Program-made: the position numbers and the translations under genes
Origin: Mycolicibacter heraklionensis
GTDB taxonomy: Bacteria; Actinomycetota; Actinomycetes; Mycobacteriales; Mycobacteriaceae
NCBI RefSeq assembly: GCF_019645815.1
Contig: NZ_CP080997.1
Location: 4,778,880-4,842,879, forward strand
Length of the DNA: 64,000 nucleotides
Reading direction: 5' to 3'
The notes under the pieces: model-generated
What the model was told of the DNA's origin: nothing
Database searches by the model: none
The model's input: only the letters and a program-made list of their open reading frames with translations
In this document: positions 28,981 to 37,956 of the stretch, piece after piece
How positions within the stretch are numbered: the first letter of the stretch is position 1
How the letters are laid out: the number at the start of each line of letters is the position of its first letter

Positions 28981-31900
28981 TTAGCCGGTAGTGCCGGTCG
29001 ATCCGCCACTGCCGGCGGCGCCGTTGGCGCCGTCGGCCCCACCGGTGCCCCCCGCACCGCTGGATGCGTTCGAGCCGTCGGCGTTGTGGCCGCCCGCGCC
29101 GCCGCTGCCGGCCGCGCCGCCGCTGCCGCCGGAGTCCGCGGTCCCGCCGGACCCGCCCTGGCCGGCCGTCTGGCTTCCCAATGCGGTGCCGCGGCTGGTG
29201 TTGCCGCCGTCGCCGCCGTCGCCGCCGTTGCCGCCGTGACCACCGGCACCACCGTTGCCGCCGGCGCCACCCACGCCGGCCTGACCGGCGCCGTCCGCAC
29301 CGGCCGCGCCGGCGTCGCCGCCCTGGCCGCCGATGCCGCCCGCACCGCCGTTACCGCCGTAGCCGCCGTTGCCGCCGTTGCCGCCCTGGCCGCCGACCGC
29401 GGAGGTGCCGCCGACCGGCGCCGACATGTAGGCCTGCCCGCCGGTACCACCGTCGCCGCCGTTACCGCCGACGGTGCCGTCGCCGCCGTTGCCGGCCGCA
29501 CCGCCGACACCACCGTTGCCGCCGACACCCGACACCGACCCACCGGCGCCGCCGGCCCCGCCGGCCCCGCCGTTGCCGCCGGTCACACCGTTGACGCCGT
29601 TGCCACCGTTACCGCCGTTGCCGCCGGTCCCACCGTGAGCGCTGCTGGAGCTGCCGCCGACGTAGGCGTAGCCGCCGGTACCGCCGTCGCCGCCGTCGCC
29701 GGCAACGCCGCCGGTACCACCGTTACCGCCCTTGCCGCCGGTGGCGGTCTGGCCCAGCCACGCGCCGGTGTTGCCCCGGCCGCCGGTGCCACCGTTGCCG
29801 CCGTTCTGGATGTGTCCGCCGTTGCTGGCGTTATTGCCCGCGGTGCCGTTACCGCCGACGCCGGCCGTGCACGAGGTGGTGCCCACGGTGCTGCCGCAGT
29901 CAGATCCGGTGCCTCCGTTACCCGCCGACGGGTTCGAGCCGCCTGGGGTGGGCGCGACCGGGTTGGTGCCCAGCGCGCCCTTACCGCCGGCGCCGCCGTC
30001 GCCACCGTTGCCGTTGGAGCCGGCCGCACCGCCGAGGCCGCCGTTACCGCCGGATTGGCCGACGTTGTTGATCACGCCGACGCCGTTGCCGCCCGCGCCG
30101 CCGTTACCGCCGTTGCCGCCGCCGCCGGCCGCGCCCACGTCGCCGTGCGCGCCGTCGCCCGCGCTGCCGACCCCGCCGGCCCCACCCTGTCCGGCCGTGC
30201 CGCGTTCCCCGCCGGTGCCGCCGTTGCCGCCGTTGCTGGCGTTTGCGGCGGCGCCGCCGCCAACACCCTGACCACCCTGGCCGCCGGTCCCGGCGTCACC
30301 CGCGGCACCGCCGCGACCGCCGGCCCCGCCGGTGCCGTGGGTGGCGGTGCCGCCCTGGCCGCCCACGCCGCCCTGGCCGCCGTTGCCGGCGTCACCGGCG
30401 TTGCCGCCGTTCTGGCCGGCGACGGTCGCATTGAGCCCGGCACCACCGAGACCGCCCGTGCCGCCCGCGCCGCCCTGACCGCCGACGCCGCCATCACCGG
30501 CCACGCTGCCGCCGGCACCCCCGGTGCCGCCGTTGCCGCCGAGTCCGCCGTTGCCACCATGCGTGCCGGTGCCGGAGGCATCGGTGACCCCGGCCGCGCC
30601 GGTCGCACCGGCACCGCCGTTTCCGCCCGCACCGCCGGTGCCCACCGTCCCGGCGTTGCCGCCGTTGCCGCCCTGACCACCGACCTGGAGAGTGCCGTTG
30701 ATCAGGATCTGGCCGGCGCCGCCGTTGCCGCCCGCGCCACCGTTGGAGTGGCCCGCGGCGCCGTCTGCGCCATCCGCGGCTTGGATGCCATCGGCTCCGA
30801 TGCCACCGGCGGCGCCGTGACCGGCCTGCCCCACTTCGCCACCGTCACCGCCGTTGCCACCGGTGCCGGCTTCCAGGTCAAGGCCGCCGCCGGCCCCGTC
30901 GCCGCCTCGGCCGCCGGTCCCGCCGTTGCCGGCCGCTCCACCGGTGCCACCAACCCCACCGGACCCGGCCGCACCCGCGTTGCCGTTGACCGCGGTGCCG
31001 CCGGCGCCACCGTTACCGCCGTGTCCGGCGTTGCCACCGTCGCCGCCGTCGCGACCGTCGCCGCCGTCGGTGCCCTGCCCCGCGGCGTCGGTGACTCCCG
31101 CGGTGCCAGTCAGGCCGTTGCCGCCGGCACCACCGTTGCCGCCGGCACCGCCGCGGCCGCCCGCGCCACCGTCACCGGAGATGGCGCCACCCGCGCCGCC
31201 AACGCCGCCGTTACCGCCGGCCGCACCGTTTCCGCCGTGGGTTCCGTCGCCGCCGGCGTCCGTGACACCCGCGCTCCCGGTCGCGCCCGCGCCACCATCA
31301 CCACCGGCGCCACCGGTGCCGATCGCACCCGCGTTACCTCCGGCACCACCGTTTCCGCCGGCCTGGGCGGCGCCGTTGGACAGCACCTGTCCCGCACCGC
31401 CGGTACCGCCGGCACCACCGTTGCCGCCGCCGACCGCCGCCGCTCCCGCGACACCGCCGGCGCGCTGGGTGACACCGTCACCGCTCAGACCGCCTTGCCC
31501 TGCGCCACCGGCGTGGCCCGCGGTGCCGGCAGCACCACCGTTGCCGCCGTTTCCGGCGACCAGGTTCAACCCGCCGCCGGCACCTTGCCCACCGGCACCG
31601 CCGTCGCCGCCCTTGCCGGCGTTGCCACCGTTTCCGCCGATCCCGCCGATCCCGGCCTTGCCCGCCGTCCCGTTGACCGCGCTGCCGCCGACACCGCCCT
31701 GGCCGCCGACACCGCCGGTTCCGCCGTTGCCGCCGTCGGCACCGGTGCCGCCGTTGCCGCCGGACAATCCGCTGCCCGCCGCGGCATCGGTGCCCGCGGC
31801 GCCGGTCAGACCGGTCGCGCCGTTGCCTCCGTTACCGCCGTGGCCGCCGACACCGCCGGCGCCACCGTTACCGGCGATCGATCCACCGCTACCGCCGGCA

Positions 31901-34900
31901 CCACCGACACCACCGGTGGCGCCGTTGGCGCCGTTTGAGCTGTTGACCGAACCGGTCCCACCGCTGGCGCCTGCGCCACCGTCGCCACCACGGCCACCGT
32001 TGCCGATCGACCCGGCGTTGCCGCCGTGGCCACCGGCGCCGCCGACCTGCATCGTGCCGTCGGCGAGCTCCCGGCCGTCGCCGCCGCGGCCACCTTCACC
32101 GCCGTTACCGCCGCCGCCGTTGCCGCCGACCGCGCCCGCCGCGCCGGCCTGGCCGGATCCGGCGCCGCTGCCACCGGCGCCACCGGCGCCCGCCGTGCCG
32201 CGCTCGCCGCCGTTGCCACCAGTGCCGCCGCTGCCGGCGGTGGCGCCGGTGCCGCCACCGGTGCCGACGCCACCGTTGCCGCCGTTGCCGGCCGCACCCG
32301 CGGTGCCGCCCTGGCCGCCGGCACCACCGTTGCCGTTGGTGGCGCTACCGCCGACGCCGCCCGTGCCACCGGTGCCGCCGACGCCGCCATTGCCGCCGGC
32401 CGCGCCGGACGCGCCGCTGCCCGGCGTGACGAAGCCGGCGTTGCCGCCATTGCCGCCCGCACCGCCGGCGCCGCCCCGGCCACCGACACCGCCGTCACCG
32501 GAGACGGTGCCGCCGGCACCGCCCTTTCCGCCGACGCCGCCCGCGGCGCCGGTGCCACCGGTCAGTCCATTGCCGCCCGCGTCGCGGCCGCCGGTCGCGC
32601 CGGCTGCGCCGCTGCCGCCGTTACCGCCGGCGCCGCCGGTGCCGATCGCACCCGCGTTGCCGCCGTTGCCGCCGGCACCGCCCGCCTGGACCGTGCCGTC
32701 GGCCAGCACCTGGCCGTCGCCGCCGTTGCCGCCGACGCCGCCGATCGCACTGCCCGCCGCACCCGCGGCGCCGCTGGCGGCCTGCCCGCCGGCGCCGTTA
32801 CCGCCCGCGCCACCGTTACCGGCCACACCCGCCGTGCCGCCGCTACCGCCGTTGCCGCCGTGGCCGGCCACTGCGTTGGTGCCGCCACCGGCGCCGTCGC
32901 CTCCGGCGCCACCGGTGCCGCCATTGCCGGCCGCGCCACCGACACCACCGACACCACCGACGCCCTGGCCACCCGCGGAGCCGTGCGCCGCCGTGCCGCC
33001 CGCACCACCGACGCCACCGACACCACCGGTGCCGCCGTTGCCGCCGACGCTGGTGGTGCTGCCACCGTCGCCGCCGTTGCCGCCGCTGCCCGCGACCGCG
33101 TCCGCGCCATCGATTCCGTTGGCGCCGGCACCACCGGCACCGCCGGTGCCACCCACGCCACCGGCACCGCCGACACCGCCGTTGCCCGAGACCGAGCCGC
33201 CGGCACCACCCACGCCACCGGCTCCGCCGACACCGCCGGTCGCACCGTTGGTGCCGTTACCCGAACCGCTGGTGATCCCGGCCGCGCCGGTCGCCCCGGC
33301 GCCACCGGTACCGCCGGCACCGCCGTCGCCGACCGCGCCCGCGTTACCGCCGTGGCCGCCCACGCCACCGGCCTGGGCCGTGCCGTTGGCCAGCAGTTGC
33401 CCGGCACCGCCGGTGCCGCCCGCGCCGCCGTCGCCGCCGGTTCCGGCCGCGCCCGCGGCACCACTTGCCGCGTGGGTACCGCCGGCGCTCAGGCCGCCGG
33501 AGCCGCCGGCGCCTCCCATACCGACCGTGCCCCCGTTGCCGCCGAGGCCACCGGCGCCGGCCGCGGCGGCCTTGCCGCCACCGGCGCCCGTGCCACCCTG
33601 ACCACCGTCGCCCGCGTTGCCTCCGGCACCGCCGGCACCGCCGACACCGCCCGCACCGAATGCACCCGCGGTGCCGTGCGCCGCGGTGCCGCCGGCACCA
33701 CCGTTGCCGCCGAGTCCGCCGACGCCACCCTTGCCGCCGTTGCCACCGTTCTCGCCGGTCCCGCCGGCGCCACCGCTGCCGGCGGCGGCGTTCTGACCGG
33801 CATCGCCGGTCTCCCCGGTCCCGCCGGCACCACCGGTGCCACCGACACCGCCCGCGCCGCCGGCACCACCGTTGCCCGAGACCGATCCACCGGCGCCGCC
33901 GGCGCCACCGTTGCCGGCAACTCCACCCGCACCACCCTGCAAGCCGTTGCCGTTGACGTCGTTGCCGCCGAGGGCACCCGCCGCGCCGTTACCGCCGACG
34001 CCACCGTTGCCGCCGTTACCGGTCGACCCACCGTCACCGCCCCGACCACCGTTACCGGCGGACTGGCCCGGGTTGACCGCGCTGAAGCCGGCGCCACCAT
34101 TGCCGCCGTTACCACTGACGGTGGCCGCTTCGCCGGCACTGCCCGTCACGCCGGCAACGCCTCCGGTGCCGCTGCCCGCAGCGCCGCCGCGGCCCGCGGC
34201 CCCGGCGATCCCGGCGTCGCCGCCGCGGCCGCCGTTACCGCCGTTGATGTGCGCGGCGGTTCCGGCCGCGCCGTTGCCGCCGTTGCCGCCGGCACCGCTG
34301 TCGCCGCCATCACCGCCGGCGCCACCCGATCCGCTGTGGCCCGCGGAGCCGAACAGGCCGCCCGCCCCGGCATCGCCACCGACACCGCCGTTGCCGCCCA
34401 CGCCACCGACACCACCGTTGGTGCCGGCACCGCCGTTGCCGTTGCCGAGGCCGGTGAAGGTGCCCTGCGCGCCATCGGTGCCCGCCGCGCCGCTCCCGCC
34501 GTCGCCGCCCACGCCGCCCGCACCGCCGGACCCGCCGTTGCCGAAGAAGGTGCCGCCACCGCCGCCGACGCCACCGGCACCACCGACGCCGCCGTTGCCG
34601 CCGTCCCGGCCGCCGGTGAAGCCGTCACCGCCGGCACCACCGGCACCACCGACCCCGCCGTTGCTGAAGTACAGCCCGCCCCGGCCCCCGGCGCCGCCTG
34701 CCCCGCCGGCCCCGCCGTCGAGGTGCGCAGCGGTACCGTCGCCGCCGGCGCCACCGTTGCCGCCGCTACCGCCGTTACCGAAGAAGAACCCGCCGGCGCC
34801 CCCCGCGCCGCCAGCGCCACCGGCGCCGCCGAACTGCCCGGCCGTACCGTCGGTTCCGTTGCCGCCATTGCCGAAAAGGCCGCCGCCGTTGCCGCCCACT

Positions 34901-35604
34901 CCGGGCGCGCCGTTGATCGGAGCCGGGTCGCCGGCCAAGGCGGCGAACGTGACCATCCCAGGACCGCCGGCCCCGGAATCGCCGGCTCCGGTGTCACCTG
35001 CGCTGCCGGCATTGCCACCGTTGCCGAACAACCAGCCGGCGTTGCCGCCGTTACCGCCGTAGCCGAAGCCGTCGCCCCCGTCCCCCAACAGCAGGCCGGC
35101 GTCGCCGCCGTTCGGGTTGTCCGGCGTACCGTCGGCGCCGTCGCCGATCAGGTACACCCCGAACATGCTGTTGATCGCACCGTTGACCTGCAGGCCCAGC
35201 GGGCTGTTGATCCAGTTCTCGATGCTGGTGTGCATCGGCTCGTAGAACAGGGTGTTGAACAGGTCGGAGAACGGGTCACTGGCCGCCGCGGACATCGGGA
35301 CCAGCGCGGCGTCCCAGCCGCTGTCGAGCTGGGCGAACAGCGGCGACCAGGAGTCGGCGTCGAAGATCGTCTGCCACGACGCCGTGTCGCCCAGGGTGGT
35401 GAAGGCGTCGGTCAGGTTCTGGCCGAGCAGGTCGGAGACCCAGTCCAGCTCGTCGGCGTGGGCCGGCGGCGCGGCGGCCAGCGGGCTCATCCCGAAAGCC
35501 AGGAACGCTCCCACCGCGCTTCCGGCTCCGGCGATGCGTTTGCGCCGACGCGCCCCGGTGGGGTTCGCCGTCCGCCGTTCTACACCGTCGTGCCTGCCGC
35601 CCAT
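28981..35604 (-). CDS. PGRS-type glycine-rich exported protein, 2207 aa
   Basis: Two starts are possible. ATG 35628 adds MKQGRKTA and has no visible ribosome site; ATG 35604 has AAGGGCGG upstream at slightly long spacing. I chose 35604 with moderate confidence. Signal peptide of about 50 residues (RRRKRIAGAGSAVGAFLAFGM, end APPAHA-D). The next region has LDWVSDLLGQNL, DPFSDLFNTLFYEPMHTSIE, NSPLGLQVNGAINSMFG and VYLIGDGADGTPDNPNGGDA, the copy closest to the LIGDGANG core of PE_PGRS junctions. Repeats then run to the stop, with five macro-repeats marked by L-x-(N/D)-G-T-x-Q-x-GG. A C-terminal segment has SDCGSTVGTTSCTAG. The upstream exported protein gene ends 52 bp before this start. The function is unknown. 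Confidence 0.88.
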   Translation of the reverse strand: MGGRHDGVERRTANPTGARRRKRIAGAGSAVGAFLAFGMSPLAAAPPAHADELDWVSDLLGQNLTDAFTTLGDTASWQTIFDADSWSPLFAQLDSGWDAALVPMSAAASDPFSDLFNTLFYEPMHTSIENWINSPLGLQVNGAINSMFGVYLIGDGADGTPDNPNGGDAGLLLGDGGDGFGYGGNGGNAGWLFGNGGNAGSAGDTGAGDSGAGGPGMVTFAALAGDPAPINGAPGVGGNGGGLFGNGGNGTDGTAGQFGGAGGAGGAGGAGGFFFGNGGSGGNGGAGGDGTAAHLDGGAGGAGGAGGRGGLYFSNGGVGGAGGAGGDGFTGGRDGGNGGVGGAGGVGGGGGTFFGNGGSGGAGGVGGDGGSGAAGTDGAQGTFTGLGNGNGGAGTNGGVGGVGGNGGVGGDAGAGGLFGSAGHSGSGGAGGDGGDSGAGGNGGNGAAGTAAHINGGNGGRGGDAGIAGAAGRGGAAGSGTGGVAGVTGSAGEAATVSGNGGNGGAGFSAVNPGQSAGNGGRGGDGGSTGNGGNGGVGGNGAAGALGGNDVNGNGLQGGAGGVAGNGGAGGAGGSVSGNGGAGGAGGVGGTGGAGGTGETGDAGQNAAAGSGGAGGTGENGGNGGKGGVGGLGGNGGAGGTAAHGTAGAFGAGGVGGAGGAGGNAGDGGQGGTGAGGGKAAAAGAGGLGGNGGTVGMGGAGGSGGLSAGGTHAASGAAGAAGTGGDGGAGGTGGAGQLLANGTAQAGGVGGHGGNAGAVGDGGAGGTGGAGATGAAGITSGSGNGTNGATGGVGGAGGVGGAGGSVSGNGGVGGAGGVGGTGGAGGAGANGIDGADAVAGSGGNGGDGGSTTSVGGNGGTGGVGGVGGAGGTAAHGSAGGQGVGGVGGVGGAAGNGGTGGAGGDGAGGGTNAVAGHGGNGGSGGTAGVAGNGGAGGNGAGGQAASGAAGAAGSAIGGVGGNGGDGQVLADGTVQAGGAGGNGGNAGAIGTGGAGGNGGSGAAGATGGRDAGGNGLTGGTGAAGGVGGKGGAGGTVSGDGGVGGRGGAGGAGGNGGNAGFVTPGSGASGAAGGNGGVGGTGGTGGVGGSATNGNGGAGGQGGTAGAAGNGGNGGVGTGGGTGATAGSGGTGGNGGERGTAGAGGAGGSGAGSGQAGAAGAVGGNGGGGNGGEGGRGGDGRELADGTMQVGGAGGHGGNAGSIGNGGRGGDGGAGASGGTGSVNSSNGANGATGGVGGAGGSGGSIAGNGGAGGVGGHGGNGGNGATGLTGAAGTDAAAGSGLSGGNGGTGADGGNGGTGGVGGQGGVGGSAVNGTAGKAGIGGIGGNGGNAGKGGDGGAGGQGAGGGLNLVAGNGGNGGAAGTAGHAGGAGQGGLSGDGVTQRAGGVAGAAAVGGGNGGAGGTGGAGQVLSNGAAQAGGNGGAGGNAGAIGTGGAGGDGGAGATGSAGVTDAGGDGTHGGNGAAGGNGGVGGAGGAISGDGGAGGRGGAGGNGGAGGNGLTGTAGVTDAAGQGTDGGDGRDGGDGGNAGHGGNGGAGGTAVNGNAGAAGSGGVGGTGGAAGNGGTGGRGGDGAGGGLDLEAGTGGNGGDGGEVGQAGHGAAGGIGADGIQAADGADGAAGHSNGGAGGNGGAGQILINGTLQVGGQGGNGGNAGTVGTGGAGGNGGAGATGAAGVTDASGTGTHGGNGGLGGNGGTGGAGGSVAGDGGVGGQGGAGGTGGLGGAGLNATVAGQNGGNAGDAGNGGQGGVGGQGGTATHGTGGAGGRGGAAGDAGTGGQGGQGVGGGAAANASNGGNGGTGGERGTAGQGGAGGVGSAGDGAHGDVGAAGGGGNGGNGGAGGNGVGVINNVGQSGGNGGLGGAAGSNGNGGDGGAGGKGALGTNPVAPTPGGSNPSAGNGGTGSDCGSTVGTTSCTAGVGGNGTAGNNASNGGHIQNGGNGGTGGRGNTGAWLGQTATGGKGGNGGTGGVAGDGGDGGTGGYAYVGGSSSSAHGGTGGNGGNGGNGVNGVTGGNGGAGGAGGAGGSVSGVGGNGGVGGAAGNGGDGTVGGNGGDGGTGGQAYMSAPVGGTSAVGGQGGNGGNGGYGGNGGAGGIGGQGGDAGAAGADGAGQAGVGGAGGNGGAGGHGGNGGDGGDGGNTSRGTALGSQTAGQGGSGGTADSGGSGGAAGSGGAGGHNADGSNASSGAGGTGGADGANGAAGSGGSTGTTG
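30693..33390 (-). repeat. Macro-repeat of about 640-690 bp, five copies of a marker loop
   Basis: The loop (Q/R)-(V/I/E/L)-L-x-(N/D)-G-(T/A)-x-Q-(A/V)-GG is encoded near 30693, 31371, 32055, 32694 and 33381. The spacings are 678, 684, 639 and 687 bp. Each copy sits between blocks of plain Gly-Gly-X and next to a second marker, GAGGG-x-N or GGGLxLxAG. The copies are older and more diverged than those in the sister genes. Confidence 0.7.
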
Positions 35605-35656
35605 TGCTGTTTTCCGCCCTTGTTTCATGAAGTGTTGGTAAGCCGAAGGATTGAAC

Positions 35657-37921
35657 TCAGAAGCCGAACAGTCCGCCGAGCTGCCCGATGCTGACGGAGA
35701 TCAGATCGGTGCCGGAGATGCCCATGTTGGAAAGCAGGCTGTCGAGGTCCAGGCCGCCGAGGCCCAAGTCGTCGATCACGTCGTTGACCGTCAGGCCGGC
35801 CAGGCCCAGGCTGGCCACCAGCGAGTCGACGGTGACGCTGCCCAGTCCCAGCGAGTTGGCGATGTCGTTCACGGTGACGCCGCCGAGCAGGCGCTGCAGG
35901 ATCTCGTCCAGGTGGACGCTGTTGAGGTTCAGGTCATCGAGCAGGTCCCCGACCTTGGCGCCGCCCAGCAGGCTCTCCAAGAAGCCGTCCAGGTGAATGT
36001 TATTGAGCCCCAAGTCGTTTGCGATCGAGCCCAGTGTCATACCACCCAGCACGTGGTCGATGAGGCCACCGATGTCGACGTTGTTCAGGCCGAGGTTGCC
36101 CAGCAGCCCGTTGATCGTGACGTCCAGGCCCAGCCGGTCGATCACCGTGTCGATGTTCAGGTTGTTCAGGCCCCAGGAGCTCAGCATCGACACCACCGAG
36201 GTGTTCATCAGCCACGAGAAGCCGTTGTTGAGCAGGCCGCTGAGGGTGACACTGTCCAGCCCCAGGTTGTGCATGACCGTGTCGAAAGGGGTGCTCAGAT
36301 TCAGGCCGGTGAGGAGCTCGCTGAGCTTCTCACCGCCCACACCGGTCGCCCCCAGCAGCTGGCCGATGGTGATGTCGGACAGCGGAGTACCGGGTGCCAC
36401 GCCCAGGCTCGGGGCACCGGCACTGTAGAGCCGCTGCAGCGTTTCCAGCAGGCTGTTGGGCCCCATCAGACTGTTGAGGGTTTGGTAGCAGGACACGTTG
36501 TACAACCCCGGCAGCAGGGGGCAGGTGATGTCCGGGACGGGGATCGCGCCGTCGGCGAGTTCGAGCAACGTCTTGTCGCCCATCCCGGCCTGGGTCAGCA
36601 GGTCGGTGAATTTCTGGTCGCCGATCTCGGTGCCTTCGAGCAGGTCACCCAGCGTCATGTTCGACATCTCGGCGCTCTGCAGCAGCTCGGAGAGCGACAT
36701 GTCATAACCGGCGCCCTGCAGGATCTCGATCACCAGGTCGCCGACGGTCATGCTGCCGGCGCCGCCGCCACCGAACATGCCGCCCAGCAGGCTGTCGATC
36801 AGCTCGGCAAGGCTCTGGTCGCCGAAACCGGAGGCGTCCAGCGCCGGGTTGATGATGCTGCCGAGCGTCAGGTCCGCACCGCCGAACTGACTGAGCAGGT
36901 CGGTGACGGTCGCGTCGCCGCCCACCGTGGTGTGAACGAGGTCTTTGAGCGCGTCGCTCAGGGTCAGGTCGCCGACACCGAGTTGGCCGAGCAGGCCGGT
37001 GATGGAGGTGTCGGTCATCCCGGCGGCGTGCAGCAGTCCGGTCGCGAGCTCGCCCACCGACTGGTCGCCGAGGCCGAACTGGTCGAGCAGGCCGGCCAGG
37101 GTCGGGTTGCCGATGCCGGCCTGGCCGAGCAGACCGGTCAGCACCTCGGCGATCGACTTGTCACCCAGACCGACCTGGTCGGCCAGGCCGGAGATCGTCG
37201 GGTTTCCGATGCCCATCACGTCGAGCAGGTTGGCCGCCAAGTCCGCGATCGGCTGGTCGCCGATCCCGAATTCGGACAGCAGCGCGGTGACGCTCAGGTG
37301 GCCGAAGCCCAGGCTGTCGAGCAGGCCGGTCAGCAGACCCTCCACCGACTGGTCTCCGATGCCGAACTGGCCCAGCACGTCGGCCAGAGTCGTGTTTCCG
37401 ACACCGGCCAGGTCCACCAGCTGGCCCAGTTGCATGTCGATGGTCGCGGTGTGCGGTGCGACGAACAGCCCGTTGAACAGCGGGATGTTCATTCCCGCCA
37501 CGTCAATGCCGGCCGTGCCGAAGAGGAAGGCGTTGATCAGCGTGCCCGGAGCGTTGAGCAGGATCATGAACGCGTTGGCCGGGTCGGTGGCGAGCTGATC
37601 CATGATGTCGTTCCACGCGTTGTTCAGCGTGATGAACGGGCCGATCATCGCCAGCAGGTTGTGCAGCGTCGAACCCAGCTCGATGTTGATCTGTGCGGGC
37701 AGCGGTACCGCGTTGACGGTGATCGTCGGCAGCAGTCCCCAGCTGGTCAGCAGTCCGGTGACGTCGTTCGCCGGGTCGGAGGTCAGGGTCACCGAGTGCT
37801 GCTGCGCAGCAAAGGATGTCGGGATGACCGGCAGCGGTGCCACCGACGGAACGACGGCGATCAAACCGGCGCCGACGACGGCGATCCCGGGTGTGAGGTA
37901 GGGACGAAGGGTCTGCAGCAT
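35657..37921 (-). CDS. Exported hydrophobic-repeat protein, 754 aa, GjpA-porin-like N-terminus
   Basis: ATG 37921 has GGAGAA just upstream. The N-terminus MLQTLRPYLTPGIAVVGAGL is a signal-like segment seen in mycobacterial proteins often annotated as GjpA-type outer membrane porins. I recall that resemblance and it is not proven. Residues about 80-140 hold NAWNDIMDQLATDPANAFMI, NAPGTLINAF and PLFNGLFVAP, shared with the neighbouring protein. Repeats of 32 residues follow (FGIGDQSVEGLLTGLLDSLG and variants), each made of two short hydrophobic stretches split by (L/F)G(I/L)GD. The C-terminal third has longer LGLNNVxIxGLxDxxLGG repeats. The protein ends in GLFGF. It is 35 bp after the upstream paralogue and 52 bp before the first PGRS gene, so one operon is likely. 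Confidence 0.85.
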   Translation of the reverse strand: MLQTLRPYLTPGIAVVGAGLIAVVPSVAPLPVIPTSFAAQQHSVTLTSDPANDVTGLLTSWGLLPTITVNAVPLPAQINIELGSTLHNLLAMIGPFITLNNAWNDIMDQLATDPANAFMILLNAPGTLINAFLFGTAGIDVAGMNIPLFNGLFVAPHTATIDMQLGQLVDLAGVGNTTLADVLGQFGIGDQSVEGLLTGLLDSLGFGHLSVTALLSEFGIGDQPIADLAANLLDVMGIGNPTISGLADQVGLGDKSIAEVLTGLLGQAGIGNPTLAGLLDQFGLGDQSVGELATGLLHAAGMTDTSITGLLGQLGVGDLTLSDALKDLVHTTVGGDATVTDLLSQFGGADLTLGSIINPALDASGFGDQSLAELIDSLLGGMFGGGGAGSMTVGDLVIEILQGAGYDMSLSELLQSAEMSNMTLGDLLEGTEIGDQKFTDLLTQAGMGDKTLLELADGAIPVPDITCPLLPGLYNVSCYQTLNSLMGPNSLLETLQRLYSAGAPSLGVAPGTPLSDITIGQLLGATGVGGEKLSELLTGLNLSTPFDTVMHNLGLDSVTLSGLLNNGFSWLMNTSVVSMLSSWGLNNLNIDTVIDRLGLDVTINGLLGNLGLNNVDIGGLIDHVLGGMTLGSIANDLGLNNIHLDGFLESLLGGAKVGDLLDDLNLNSVHLDEILQRLLGGVTVNDIANSLGLGSVTVDSLVASLGLAGLTVNDVIDDLGLGGLDLDSLLSNMGISGTDLISVSIGQLGGLFGF
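36800..37420 (-). repeat. 96-bp coding repeats in the 754-aa protein
   Basis: CTGGTC(G/T)CCGAT starts at 37253 and 37349, exactly 96 bp apart, matching the 32-residue protein period. About six diverged units are recognisable. The edges are approximate. Confidence 0.7.
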
Positions 37922-37956
37922 CAGGTTCTCCGAGTCGATTCGGTGGATGGGGGCGG

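Noticed and set aside
1..35604. Naming the glycine-rich genes PE_PGRS
   Set aside because: No PE motif or PE helical hairpin is found at any N-terminus; signal peptides occupy that place.
34..35641. Many long proline-, arginine- or alanine-rich reading frames on the plus strand, several of 200-1700 codons
   Set aside because: They are complements of Gly-Gly-X codons (GGC/GGT read backwards give GCC/ACC and, in other frames, CCG/CGC), lack signals and starts, and mirror each PGRS gene.
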